From Ketobacter sp. (lineage in GTDB: Bacteria; Pseudomonadota; Gammaproteobacteria; Pseudomonadales; Ketobacteraceae): a DNA stretch of 64,000 nucleotides. The DNA lies in contig NZ_RCHN01000009.1 in the NCBI RefSeq assembly GCF_003671495.1, positions 124,001 to 188,000 of the forward strand. Direction: 5' to 3'. The first letter of the stretch is position 1. Every line of letters begins with the position of its first letter. A program made the translations under genes and the position numbers. Below the pieces are notes generated by a model. It was not told the DNA's origin. It saw nothing but the letters and a program-made list of their open reading frames with translations, and ran no database searches. This document shows, one piece after another, positions 51,087 through 58,823 of the stretch.

Positions 51087-52964
51087 ATGCGCTCAGTCGT
51101 TCTGATGTTTTTGTTGTTTATGTTGCCTGGAATGGCGTCCGCCTGGTGGAATGAGGAGTGGCCTTACCGGGTGGGCTTCACTGTGGACAGCGCCACATTG
51201 TCGGATACCGGTGTGGGGTCTGAGGTTGAGGCGGCGGCGCTTCCCGGCGATGGCGTGCCTGTATTGATTAGGCTGCATTCCGCCAATTTCGGAGATTTCT
51301 TTCTGGTGAAAGAAGACCTGTCGGATCTGCGCTTTGTTGCCCAGGATGACAAAACACCCTTGAAATTCCATGTGGAATCCTTTGACTTGCTGAACCAGTT
51401 GGCGTTCATCTGGGTGAAAATGCCTGTGCCCCAGGGCGCCGCAGCCACGCCACAAAAAATCTGGATGTATTACGGTAATACCCAGGCAGTAGCCGGGCAG
51501 GACGCCGCCGGTACTTACGGGGTCAACAAGGTAGGGGTCTACCATTTTAATCCGCTGAACCCGGCGCCGGTGGATATGTCCGCCTACCAGAATTCGGCGG
51601 TGACCGGTGATGCCCTGGTGGTGCCCGCATCATTGATAGCGGGTGGTTTGTCGTTGTCCGGCAGCGGCGCGCTAACCATCGGCCAGTCCGCCACCCTGGC
51701 CATTGATTCTGCCCAGGGCCACAGCTGGTCCCTCTGGATCAAACCCACCGGGGATCTTGCTGCGGGTAAGCGTGCTGTCATTGTCAGTCAGTCCGATGGC
51801 AATAATACCCTGGAGCTTGCCTTAAATGGTGCGTTGCCGGAAGTGACGGTCATTCGTGCCGGCACCGTCGCCACCCTGAATTCTTCACTGCCTGTGAGTG
51901 CGGATCGTTGGCAGCATCTCAGCCTGGTGATGTCTGCCACCAGTATCAGCCTGTACCTGGATGGGGAGACGGCTGCAAGCCAACCCCTGACCGCACCGTT
52001 CACCCTGGGCGGACCGCTGTTGCTCGGTGCCAAAGCCGACAACAGCCAGGGCCTGGTGGCCGAGCTGGATGAGCTACAGATTGATCGCACCGCGTTATCC
52101 CAGTCGTTGCTGCGCTTTGCCGCCAAATCACAGGGTGTGATGAGCACCCTGGTCGCGGCCAGCAAAGCCGAACAGCTGGGCAATGCGGCTGGCACCTCTT
52201 ACTTCATGACCATTTTCCAAAGCACCGGCGACGAAGGCTGGGTGGTGATCTTCCTGTTGATGGTGATGGCGGTGATCAGTTGGGGCGTCATGTTCCTCAA
52301 AGCCCTGTTCATCAGCCGGGCCAAGAAAGACAACGAAGCATTCCTGCAACAGTATCGGCAACTGGATAATCGCCATTTCGATTCCCTGGATGTGGTGGAC
52401 GATGATTCTGCGGATGTGGCCAATGAGTCCCAGGTGTTGTCGTTGTTCGGCAAGCACGATCACTTCCAATCTTCGCCGCTCTATCACATTTACCACAAAG
52501 CACTATCGGAAGTGCGTAACCGGGTGGCGAGAAGTCGTGAACAACGGGTGGCCCTGAGTGCGGACGTCAATGCCGACGCCAATCTGTATCTGGCAGAGAG
52601 CGCAGTGAACTCCATCCGCTCCGGGCTGGAAGCCTATGTGGTGCGGGAAATACAAGCGTTGAACCGTAATATGGTGTTGCTCACCATCGCCGTATCCGGT
52701 GGACCTTTCCTGGGGCTGCTGGGGACTGTGCTGGGGGTCATGATTACGTTTGCTGCCATCGCTGCCAGCGGTGACGTGAACATTGCGGCCATTGCTCCGG
52801 GGGTGGCGGCGGCGTTGCTGACCACGGTGGCGGGTCTGGTGGTGGCGATACCGGCCCTGTTTGGCTACAACTGGCTGGCCACCCGCATCAAGGACATGGT
52901 GGCGGATATGCACATGTTCACCGATGAGCTGGTGACCCGGCTGGCGGAAAAATACAGCGAGTGA
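51087..52964 (+). CDS. DUF2341-LamG-ExbB/TolQ fusion protein
   Basis: A 625-aa motor protein with an unusually large exported N-terminus. After a signal peptide (to about 19, GMASA) comes a DUF2341 domain beginning WWNEEWPYRVGF (about 20-150), then a concanavalin-like LamG domain (about 190-345: HSWSLWIKPTGDLAAGKRAVIVSQ, RWQHLSLVMSATSISLYLDGE, ELDELQIDRTALS). A membrane segment near 385-405 and the MotA/TolQ/ExbB proton-channel domain (about 500-615) follow, with GPFLGLLGTVLGVMITF and APGVAAALLTTVAGLVVAIPALFGYN. The ectodomain would reach into the periplasm and could bind glycan. It heads an operon with ExbD and TonB-like genes. Confidence 0.9.
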   Translation: MRSVVLMFLLFMLPGMASAWWNEEWPYRVGFTVDSATLSDTGVGSEVEAAALPGDGVPVLIRLHSANFGDFFLVKEDLSDLRFVAQDDKTPLKFHVESFDLLNQLAFIWVKMPVPQGAAATPQKIWMYYGNTQAVAGQDAAGTYGVNKVGVYHFNPLNPAPVDMSAYQNSAVTGDALVVPASLIAGGLSLSGSGALTIGQSATLAIDSAQGHSWSLWIKPTGDLAAGKRAVIVSQSDGNNTLELALNGALPEVTVIRAGTVATLNSSLPVSADRWQHLSLVMSATSISLYLDGETAASQPLTAPFTLGGPLLLGAKADNSQGLVAELDELQIDRTALSQSLLRFAAKSQGVMSTLVAASKAEQLGNAAGTSYFMTIFQSTGDEGWVVIFLLMVMAVISWGVMFLKALFISRAKKDNEAFLQQYRQLDNRHFDSLDVVDDDSADVANESQVLSLFGKHDHFQSSPLYHIYHKALSEVRNRVARSREQRVALSADVNADANLYLAESAVNSIRSGLEAYVVREIQALNRNMVLLTIAVSGGPFLGLLGTVLGVMITFAAIAASGDVNIAAIAPGVAAALLTTVAGLVVAIPALFGYNWLATRIKDMVADMHMFTDELVTRLAEKYSE

Positions 52965-52968
52965 CGCC

Positions 52969-53373
52969 ATGAAATATCTTGATGACAGTAAGATTTATGA
53001 TGAAGTCAACGTCACGCCGATGTTGGACCTGTCCTACGTGCTGCTGGTGATTTTTATCATTCTGACCACCGCTACCGTGCAGGGCATTAAAGTCAATCTG
53101 CCCAAAGCCAGTGCGGCGCCCAGTCTTGCGGAATCCAAAACCAAGGCCATCACCATCACTGAGGACGGAACCATTTATCTGGATACCTATCCGGTCAGTA
53201 TGGGAGAACTGGAATCCCTGCTGCGTCAGTACAAAGCGGTGACACCGGATCTGCCGGTGATCATCAAGGCGGATGCCATGATCCAGTACCAGAAGGTGGT
53301 GGATGTTCTGGACCTGATGGGAAGGTTGGAAATTTACCAGCTGGGCCTGGTCACGAAAAAGGTCGTCAAATGA
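52969..53373 (+). CDS. exbD: ExbD/TolR-type biopolymer transport protein
   Basis: A 134-aa inner-membrane protein with one N-terminal helix (about 21-41) and a periplasmic domain. The conserved Asp needed for proton flow is Asp20 in VTPMLDLSYVLLVIFII. The periplasmic part includes VNLPKASAAPSLAESKTKAITITEDGTIYLD and a KADAMIQYQKVVDVLDLMG block, both typical of ExbD/TolR. It starts four bases after the ExbB-type gene, so the two subunits are made together. Confidence 0.93.
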   Translation: MKYLDDSKIYDEVNVTPMLDLSYVLLVIFIILTTATVQGIKVNLPKASAAPSLAESKTKAITITEDGTIYLDTYPVSMGELESLLRQYKAVTPDLPVIIKADAMIQYQKVVDVLDLMGRLEIYQLGLVTKKVVK

Positions 53374-53394
53374 CGAGTCGACGACTTTAGTCCG

Positions 53395-54033
53395 ATGAAT
53401 AAGCGCGTTGTTAAATACGTTCCCGTGTTGATCGGGCTGGTGCTGGTGTTGCTGTTGGTGGCCATTGGCTATCACTTTGTGTCCGGGCTGAAAGGCCCCG
53501 GCGAACAGAAAAAAGTGGTGCAACAGATCACCGTCATCAAACCGCCACCGCCGCCTCCTGAACCGCCACCACCACCGGAAGAAGAACCGGAACCGGTGGA
53601 AGAGGAGCTGGAGGAGGAGATTCCGGATGATCCGGAGCCGTTGCCGGACCAGCCGTCGGATCAACCCGCCGGTGAGAACCTGGGGCTGGACGCAGACGGC
53701 GTGGCCGGAGGCGATTCCTTCGGCCTGGCGGCCCGTAAAGGGGGCCGGGGACTGTTGAGCGGCGGCGGTTTTGGTGCCTATCTCAAATCAGAACTCAATA
53801 AAGCCGTTACCGCAGACGAAGAGCTCAAATATCTGGATTACGTTGCCGTGGTGAGCCTGGATCTGGCGGAGGATGGCCGCTTCAAAACCGTGGATGTGAA
53901 GTTGGAGCGTGGCTCGGAGCGGGCCAAATCAGTGTTGCTCAGCCTGTTCCAAAAAATGGGTGGGCTGGGGCGCCCGGTACCACTGGAAGAACGGGACAAA
54001 ATGTTCAAGCTAAGAATCAGCTCAGAGCTGTAA
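53395..54033 (+). CDS. TonB-like energy transducer
   Basis: A 212-aa protein with an N-terminal helix (about 10-28, PVLIGLVLVLLLVAIGYHFV), a Pro/Glu-rich periplasm-spanning stretch (about 47-95) and a C-terminal domain (about 120-212). The C-terminal part has VVSLDLAEDGRFKTVDVKLERGS, the strand pattern of TonB/TolA-type C-terminal domains. It lies 21 bases after ExbD. The Pro/Glu run is only about 50 residues, shorter than in E. coli TonB, so reach across the periplasm would be limited unless the envelope is thin or a lipoprotein bridges. Its target could be the putative porin encoded next. Confidence 0.86.
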   Translation: MNKRVVKYVPVLIGLVLVLLLVAIGYHFVSGLKGPGEQKKVVQQITVIKPPPPPPEPPPPPEEEPEPVEEELEEEIPDDPEPLPDQPSDQPAGENLGLDADGVAGGDSFGLAARKGGRGLLSGGGFGAYLKSELNKAVTADEELKYLDYVAVVSLDLAEDGRFKTVDVKLERGSERAKSVLLSLFQKMGGLGRPVPLEERDKMFKLRISSEL

Positions 54034-54048
54034 TGTAAAGAGATCATC

Positions 54049-55860
54049 ATGAGCCAGTTACGAAGTTTCAAAAGACAGTCTAAATTTTCCCGTTTACTGC
54101 CGCTGTTGGGGGTGGTGGGGTTGCTGCAGGGCGCTACGCTCACAGCCGGTGAACTCACCGAAACCGATTTGCTCAATATGCTGTTGGACAATGACATCAT
54201 TACCCGGGAACAGGCCCAGCAGCTGGTGGATAAGGTACATCAACGACGGGGTGCACCGCCGACTGCAAAGACCGGGATGGCCGGGATGGAAAGTCGGATC
54301 AAAGCAGCGGACATTATGGATATGTTGCGGGATGAAGGCCTGATCAGCGAGCAGAGTTACCAGCAGATGCAGGAGCGCTTGCGTCAGCGTGAGACCGCCA
54401 TCAAGGCCGGTAAGGGTGACGACGCAGCCGCCGGTGATGTGCGGGTGCCTTACCTGCCGGACTACATCCGTGAGGATATGGAGCAGAGTATCCGCCAGCG
54501 GGTGGAAGTGGATGTAGTGGAGAAGGTGAAGGACGAGGCGGTTCGCACAGCCCGCGTCTACGGTTGGGGCATCAAGGAAGCGCCATCCTGGGTACACAAA
54601 GTCAAAATTTCCGGAGACGGTCGTCTGCGCTACCAGGCGGATATGTTCCCCGACGACAATGCCATGTACGGCTACCCGGATTACGTGGCCATCAATGAAA
54701 GTGGTGAAGAAGTCTATGACAACGTCAATGACAACCGCTACCGCTTTCTCACCCGTTTCCGCCTGATGGTGAAGGCCCAGGCGACGGATCGCATCGAACT
54801 GGGTATGCGCATCACCACCGGCAACGAAGGCAACCCTGTTTCCTCCAACCAGACCCTGGGGGACTTTTCCTCCAAGTGGGATGCCAATTTTGATCTGGGG
54901 TATCTGAAATACACTTCCCTTGAAGAGGAAGTGGAGCTGTTGGGCGGGCGTTTCAAAAATCCGTTCCTGCATACGGATCTCGTCTACGACAGTGACATGA
55001 CCTTTGAGGGTATCAGCGGAAGTTATTACTTCCTGCGGGAAAGTTCGCCTTTCAGTGATGAAAACAGTTGGGACCCGTTCGTGACCATCGGTGCCTTCCC
55101 CCTGCAGGAGATTCACTCTTCCATCGCGAACCTGAGTGAAGATGCTGCCAAGCTGGTTTCGGAAACCAATGATCGGGATAAATACTTGTATGCAATCCAG
55201 TTGGGTACCCACTATGAGTTTTTGAACACCAGCAAACTCTCGATGGCGTTGAGTTATTACCACTACGATCAGATTGAAGGCAAACGAAACCCATATGAAG
55301 GTACCGACGCCACCTATGAAACGGCCTCGCCGTACTACCAGGTGGGGAACTCGGTATTCAACATCAATCACCCTAACGATGACCCACAGATCGGGTTGGC
55401 GGCCAGCTACAAGCTGGTCAACGCTACGGTGAAGTACACGATGGCGGATTTCTTTCCCACCTATGTGTTCCTGCAAGCGGACTATGTGAAGAATATCGCC
55501 TTTGATCAGGAGGAGGTCTCAGCCTTGGTGGGGCGTGAAGTGCCAGACCGGGATACCGGGTATCAGTTCGGCATTGCGGCGGGAACGGCTACCCTGAGTT
55601 ACATCCGTGATTGGCGCGTTTCTTTCACCTATCGACACCTGGAAGGGGATGCTGTATTGGACGCCTTTGCCGATTCCGATTTTTTGTTAGGGGGGACGGA
55701 TGCGGAAGGCTACATACTGGAAGCCAACTATCTGCTCTATGACAACCTGGTGAGTTCCCTGAAATGGATCAGTGCCGATTCCATTGATACGGACCCCGAT
55801 GATCAGCTTTATAACATCAGCGTGGATACCCTGCAGCTGAGTCTGCAGGCGTCGTTCTGA
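54049..55860 (+). CDS. Putative porin (PF16930-type outer-membrane protein)
   Basis: A 603-aa outer-membrane protein. The signal peptide ends near residue 33 (TLTAG). Two copies of a short helical motif follow, LTETDLLNMLLDNDIITREQAQQLVD and AADIMDMLRDEGLISEQSYQQM, with a coiled segment to about 165, likely a periplasmic or peptidoglycan-facing part. From about 180 (VHKVKISGDGRLRYQ) to the end the strands alternate as in a beta barrel, finishing LQLSLQASF with a C-terminal Phe. This layout fits the putative porin family. It sits inside the ExbB-ExbD-TonB operon, 15 bases after the TonB-like gene. Confidence 0.85.
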   Translation: MSQLRSFKRQSKFSRLLPLLGVVGLLQGATLTAGELTETDLLNMLLDNDIITREQAQQLVDKVHQRRGAPPTAKTGMAGMESRIKAADIMDMLRDEGLISEQSYQQMQERLRQRETAIKAGKGDDAAAGDVRVPYLPDYIREDMEQSIRQRVEVDVVEKVKDEAVRTARVYGWGIKEAPSWVHKVKISGDGRLRYQADMFPDDNAMYGYPDYVAINESGEEVYDNVNDNRYRFLTRFRLMVKAQATDRIELGMRITTGNEGNPVSSNQTLGDFSSKWDANFDLGYLKYTSLEEEVELLGGRFKNPFLHTDLVYDSDMTFEGISGSYYFLRESSPFSDENSWDPFVTIGAFPLQEIHSSIANLSEDAAKLVSETNDRDKYLYAIQLGTHYEFLNTSKLSMALSYYHYDQIEGKRNPYEGTDATYETASPYYQVGNSVFNINHPNDDPQIGLAASYKLVNATVKYTMADFFPTYVFLQADYVKNIAFDQEEVSALVGREVPDRDTGYQFGIAAGTATLSYIRDWRVSFTYRHLEGDAVLDAFADSDFLLGGTDAEGYILEANYLLYDNLVSSLKWISADSIDTDPDDQLYNISVDTLQLSLQASF

Positions 55861-55896
55861 TTGAGTAACGTTGCTTAAGACGAGTGAGAGTGTGTT

Positions 55897-56496
55897 ATGA
55901 AAATACGGATCACAGTGGTGATGTTGGCAGCATTGACAGTAGCTGCCTGTGCCGGACTGGGCACACCGAAAGGCGACCGCAGTCTGGAACGCAATGGTGA
56001 GGCGTTCGTGCAACTGCAGGAATTGAAATCCCAGTTGCAGGCGCAGGGCAAAATGAATCCTGAGCTGATGAGCAAAACGCAACAGCAGCTGCAGGAACAG
56101 GAGAGTTGGTTGGGATTGGGTGATTACTACTATTTGGAAGGCACCCAGTACTTTCTCTCCATGGCAGCCGGTGGTACGGACCAGGCCAACTATGAGAAAG
56201 CCCAACACAGCCTTAGTCTTAGTGCCCAATACTACCAAGATCTGGATGAGGAGTGGTTGGAAGCACAAAGCATCTGGATGTTAGCACTCACTAATATGCG
56301 AGCCGGAAAGCCGGAGGAAACCTGCGGCTATTACCACAAAACACTCAAGTTGCTGAAAAAGCCCAGTGGCCAGTTGTCGGAGTTCAACTACGAACGCGAT
56401 AAGTTCCAGGCACCCCAGGAGTATGTGCAGGGGGTAATGGGGGAAGCTTGTGCGATCTACCAGGCGCAACAGGCTGTCGCAAAAAATTCACAATAA
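55897..56496 (+). CDS. Lipoprotein with helical (TPR-like) repeat
   Basis: A 199-aa lipoprotein: lipobox VAAC with acylation Cys18. The mature part is mainly helical, with pairs such as YEKAQHSLSLSAQYYQDLDEEWLEAQSIWMLALTNMRAGKPEETCGYYHKTLKLL that resemble tetratricopeptide repeats. A Gln-rich helix (VQLQELKSQLQAQGK) precedes. I do not recognise a family. It lies 36 bases after the porin gene and is probably an outer-membrane-anchored scaffold for the same machine (inference). Confidence 0.75.
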   Translation: MKIRITVVMLAALTVAACAGLGTPKGDRSLERNGEAFVQLQELKSQLQAQGKMNPELMSKTQQQLQEQESWLGLGDYYYLEGTQYFLSMAAGGTDQANYEKAQHSLSLSAQYYQDLDEEWLEAQSIWMLALTNMRAGKPEETCGYYHKTLKLLKKPSGQLSEFNYERDKFQAPQEYVQGVMGEACAIYQAQQAVAKNSQ

Positions 56497-56572
56497 ATTT
56501 TCAACACCGAGTGATAGGGTGGTCAACGGCATAGCCGGTGGCCGGAGATGCCCAATCAGGGGGGAGTAAACC

Positions 56573-57184
56573 ATGCTCAGAATGATGTTGGTCTTTAGTC
56601 TGTTACTGTCGGGCTGGGCCAGTCCGGTGCAGGCAGAGGATCGGGCTCTGCAAAATGCGCTGGCGAAGGCGCAATATATGCTGCGTCAGACCACTGCCGA
56701 AAAGCAGGAACTGCAGCAACAGCTGGACGCCGTCCGCAAAGAACTGGAACAGCAAAAAGAGCAGGCGGCCAGCGCCCTGGCGGCGAAAGAAAAATCCACA
56801 AGGAAGCTCGGGGATAAGCTGGATCTGTACAATGAGAAGTATACCGAACTGCAAACCCAGTATCTGGATCTGCTCAGTTTGTTGCGGGAACAGCAATCCA
56901 TCAATGCGGACCTGGACGAGAAATTGGCCACGGAGGTGGCGCGGTTTGATCAGTGCCGCAATCACAACCTGGAGCTGTTTACCCTGAACCAGGAAATCCT
57001 GGGCAAATATAAGGACAAAGGCTTCTGGGATGTGGTGGCAAAAAGTGAGCCGGTCACCGGATTCAAACAGGTGGAGATCGAGAATATTATCCAGGAATAC
57101 CGGTTTGAGAACGAGGATCTGTTGATCGATGGGACCCTGATCTCGAAGAAGACCAATCCCGCCCTTGACCGTGCAGATAACTGA
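56573..57184 (+). CDS. Periplasmic coiled-coil protein
   Basis: A 203-aa exported protein with a signal peptide ending at PVQA (about residue 21). Residues about 25-135 form a long coiled coil rich in Gln/Glu/Leu (KQELQQQLDAVRKELEQQKEQ, LYNEKYTELQTQYLDLLSLLREQ). The C-terminal 60 residues have mixed character: GFWDVVAKSEPVTGFKQVEIENIIQEYRF. Function unknown. Last gene of the motor operon; the terminator follows 40 bases after its stop. Confidence 0.75.
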   Translation: MLRMMLVFSLLLSGWASPVQAEDRALQNALAKAQYMLRQTTAEKQELQQQLDAVRKELEQQKEQAASALAAKEKSTRKLGDKLDLYNEKYTELQTQYLDLLSLLREQQSINADLDEKLATEVARFDQCRNHNLELFTLNQEILGKYKDKGFWDVVAKSEPVTGFKQVEIENIIQEYRFENEDLLIDGTLISKKTNPALDRADN

Positions 57185-57521
57185 TCGGCTGCGGCCAATA
57201 CATTAACTTATCCTTCATAATCAGAACGCCGACGACCGTCGGCGTTTTGCGTTTCTGACTGTCAATTTCTGCCCTTCCTTTTTCATCCAACCTGCTCTGA
57301 AAACCACCCGATGCTGAACTGAATCCGGTGCAGTGATCTGATTCTGCTCAGTGCATCATTTTGGTCACAAATAGGGAATCACTTTGTAATCGTTTTGTAT
57401 TCGAAAATTAACCTATCACGCCGGGAAAATTGCTACCTTATGTGTGCGCTTGGTGCGGGGGAAACACCAGCATTAACGACGCATTTGAGACCACGTTTTA
57501 GTTGCTGAGGATATTAAAATA
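57185..57521 (+). other. 337-base intergenic region (terminator, then promoter region)
   Basis: No gene is seen. It holds a terminator (57225-57250), then AT-rich DNA around 57360-57420, and an inverted repeat TGGTG/CACCA at 57451-57469. It is likely to include the promoter of the ribbon-helix-helix gene, but no clear -35/-10 pair was fixed. Confidence 0.5.
57225..57250 (+). terminator. Rho-independent terminator of the motor operon
   Basis: AACGCCGACG (57225-57234) pairs with CGTCGGCGTT (57237-57246), giving a GC-rich stem with a tight loop and a short T tail (TTTTGCGTTT). Confidence 0.85.
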
Positions 57522-58028
57522 ATGAGTCAGAAGAAGAGCGTATCGTTGAGGTTGAGTGAGTCAGACATTGGCAAGTTAAAAGAGATTTCTGCCCGATTGG
57601 GAGTGAAGGAAGCGGATCTGCTCCGATTTACCGTGAAGCAGACCCTGGAGAAATTGTTACCTTTCCGGGACAGTGAGGCCAAGGGCGTCGACCTGATCCC
57701 CACGTTGATCGAATGTGGCAGCGAGCTTACCTATTACCTCGACCTGGACAGTGCCGACCTTGAGCGTATCGTCAACGGTGACCTTGAACAGTTGGATCGC
57801 CGGGTTGACCCCGAGGATTTTGATATTCTGGCGGCGGCCGGTGTGCCGTCACCGTACTTCACTTACAAAGTGTCTGAGTTGAAACAGATCAAGGCAGACA
57901 CATCAAAATTGATCAATTCGCTCAAAGCTTATCTTTACGACAAATATTTGGGCGAAAAGATCATGGGTTACCAGGAAGAACCGGTCGAACGTTCAGTGTG
58001 TTTAGGAGACAATCAGTATGTACTTTAA
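57522..58028 (+). CDS. Ribbon-helix-helix domain protein
   Basis: A 168-aa soluble protein. The N-terminus (3-45), KKSVSLRLSESDIGKLKEISARLG and then ADLLRFTVKQTLEKLL, has the strand-helix-helix pattern of MetJ/Arc-type DNA-binding domains. The rest (50-168) is unlike known regulators: acidic, with DLIPTLIECGSELTYYLDLDSADLERIV and KQIKADTSKLINSLKAYLYDKYL, perhaps a sensing or dimer domain. It overlaps the next gene by 11 bases. It could control the adjoining sorted protein and the polysaccharide operon (inference). Confidence 0.78.
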   Translation: MSQKKSVSLRLSESDIGKLKEISARLGVKEADLLRFTVKQTLEKLLPFRDSEAKGVDLIPTLIECGSELTYYLDLDSADLERIVNGDLEQLDRRVDPEDFDILAAAGVPSPYFTYKVSELKQIKADTSKLINSLKAYLYDKYLGEKIMGYQEEPVERSVCLGDNQYVL

Positions 58029-58644
58029 TGCAAGAATTCAGGGCTGCGTGCTGGCGCTGTCCATGCTTTTGTCCAGCGCTATTCAGGCATCCACGCTCAC
58101 CATTTCCAGTCACGAGCCTGCCATGTTCAACTCCGGCTTGTCAGTAATATCCCTGGGTGGGCAGTCCGGATCGAAAATCGAACTGGCAAGTTCACCCCAG
58201 GTTGCCCCGGCGGCAGTACAGGCAGGGCAGGTGGTCTATGAAAGCGTGGAGTTTGTGGATGGCTACGATTACAGCGTGGTGCGGTTGGATGATCTGGCCC
58301 AGGGCACCTATCAGTTGACCTTAACAGACTTTGCGTTCCCGGAAGCATTGACCCAGTTGGGCGTCACTTTCACCACCGCGACGGAAACCCTGGGGAGTAT
58401 GATGTTGGGTGGCGGCAGTATCCTGCAGGATTCCATTACCTTCGATATCACCGAGCATGATTCCTATTATCTGGCGGTATTCGGTCGTGCCAACGGTGCC
58501 TCGGCATTGGGGCTCTACGGCGTGGAGCTGAAGAATCTGGTGTCACATGTACCGCTTCCTGCTTCTCTGGTGTTTCTGTTGTCCGGCCTGGCAGTGCTCT
58601 CCTTCAGCCGGTTGAAAAACAAATCGTTCCGAAAGCCCATCTAG
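58018..58644 (+). CDS. VPLPA-type (PEP-CTERM) sorted protein
   Basis: A 208-aa exported protein with a signal peptide (to about residue 24, IQAS) and a C-terminal sorting tail: HVPLPASLVFLLSGL, hydrophobic stretch, then basic RLKNKSFRKPI. The middle is a beta-rich domain with paired halves (YDYSVVRLDDLAQGTYQLTLTDF) and no recognised name. Its start lies 11 bases inside the ribbon-helix-helix gene, preceded by TTAGGAGA as ribosome site. Together with the tail at 36.1 kb it shows that the genome carries an exosortase reading VPxPA signals. Confidence 0.8.
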   Translation: MYFNARIQGCVLALSMLLSSAIQASTLTISSHEPAMFNSGLSVISLGGQSGSKIELASSPQVAPAAVQAGQVVYESVEFVDGYDYSVVRLDDLAQGTYQLTLTDFAFPEALTQLGVTFTTATETLGSMMLGGGSILQDSITFDITEHDSYYLAVFGRANGASALGLYGVELKNLVSHVPLPASLVFLLSGLAVLSFSRLKNKSFRKPI

Positions 58645-58652
58645 AAAAGCCC

Positions 58653-58698
58653 AGCCTACTGGAACAGTGACTGCGTTCGATTTCTGTTTCAGTAGGTT
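58653..58698. promoter_or_regulatory. Long imperfect dyad after the VPLPA gene
   Basis: AGCCTACTGGAACAG (58653-58667) pairs with CTGTTTCAGTAGGTT (58684-58698) at 13 of 15 positions around a 16-base loop. It contains an inverted and a direct copy of the AGTAGGCT motif that is repeated downstream. It could serve as operator or as transcript-end hairpin. Confidence 0.5.
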
Positions 58699-58820
58699 AC
58701 CTGTCCATTTCCTGCAAGCTAACCGAAACATAAACTTCATATTAGGCCGGTACAGTAGGCTACCTTGGCAAACACCTGCCAACCTAGGCAGGTCTGATAG
58801 TAGGCTTTGAGAGTAGGCTT
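58691..58820 (+). repeat. AGTAGGCTT repeat cluster upstream of the polysaccharide operon
   Basis: AGTAGGTTA (58691), AGTAGGCTA (58754), AGTAGGCTT (58799) and AGTAGGCTT (58812) are four direct copies in 130 bases; an inverted copy lies at 58653. The last ends three bases before the GTG start of the export gene, and its AGTAGG may act as ribosome site. Confidence 0.7.
58765..58793. promoter_or_regulatory. Overlapping hairpins that share one arm
   Basis: TTGGCA (58765) pairs with TGCCAA (58777-58782), and ACCTGCC (58774) pairs with GGCAGGT (58787-58793). The two stems share TGCC, so they exclude one another, as in a switch or two overlapping operators. Confidence 0.4.
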
Positions 58821-58823
58821 AAT

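Noticed and set aside
58764-58782. Sigma-54 promoter before the polysaccharide operon (TTGGCAAACACCTGCC)
   Set aside because: The GG and GC elements are 9 bases apart instead of 10, and the sequence is better explained by the overlapping inverted repeats.
58691-58820. CRISPR-like array
   Set aside because: The units are only 9 bases, spacing is irregular (63, 45, 13) and no cas gene is near.
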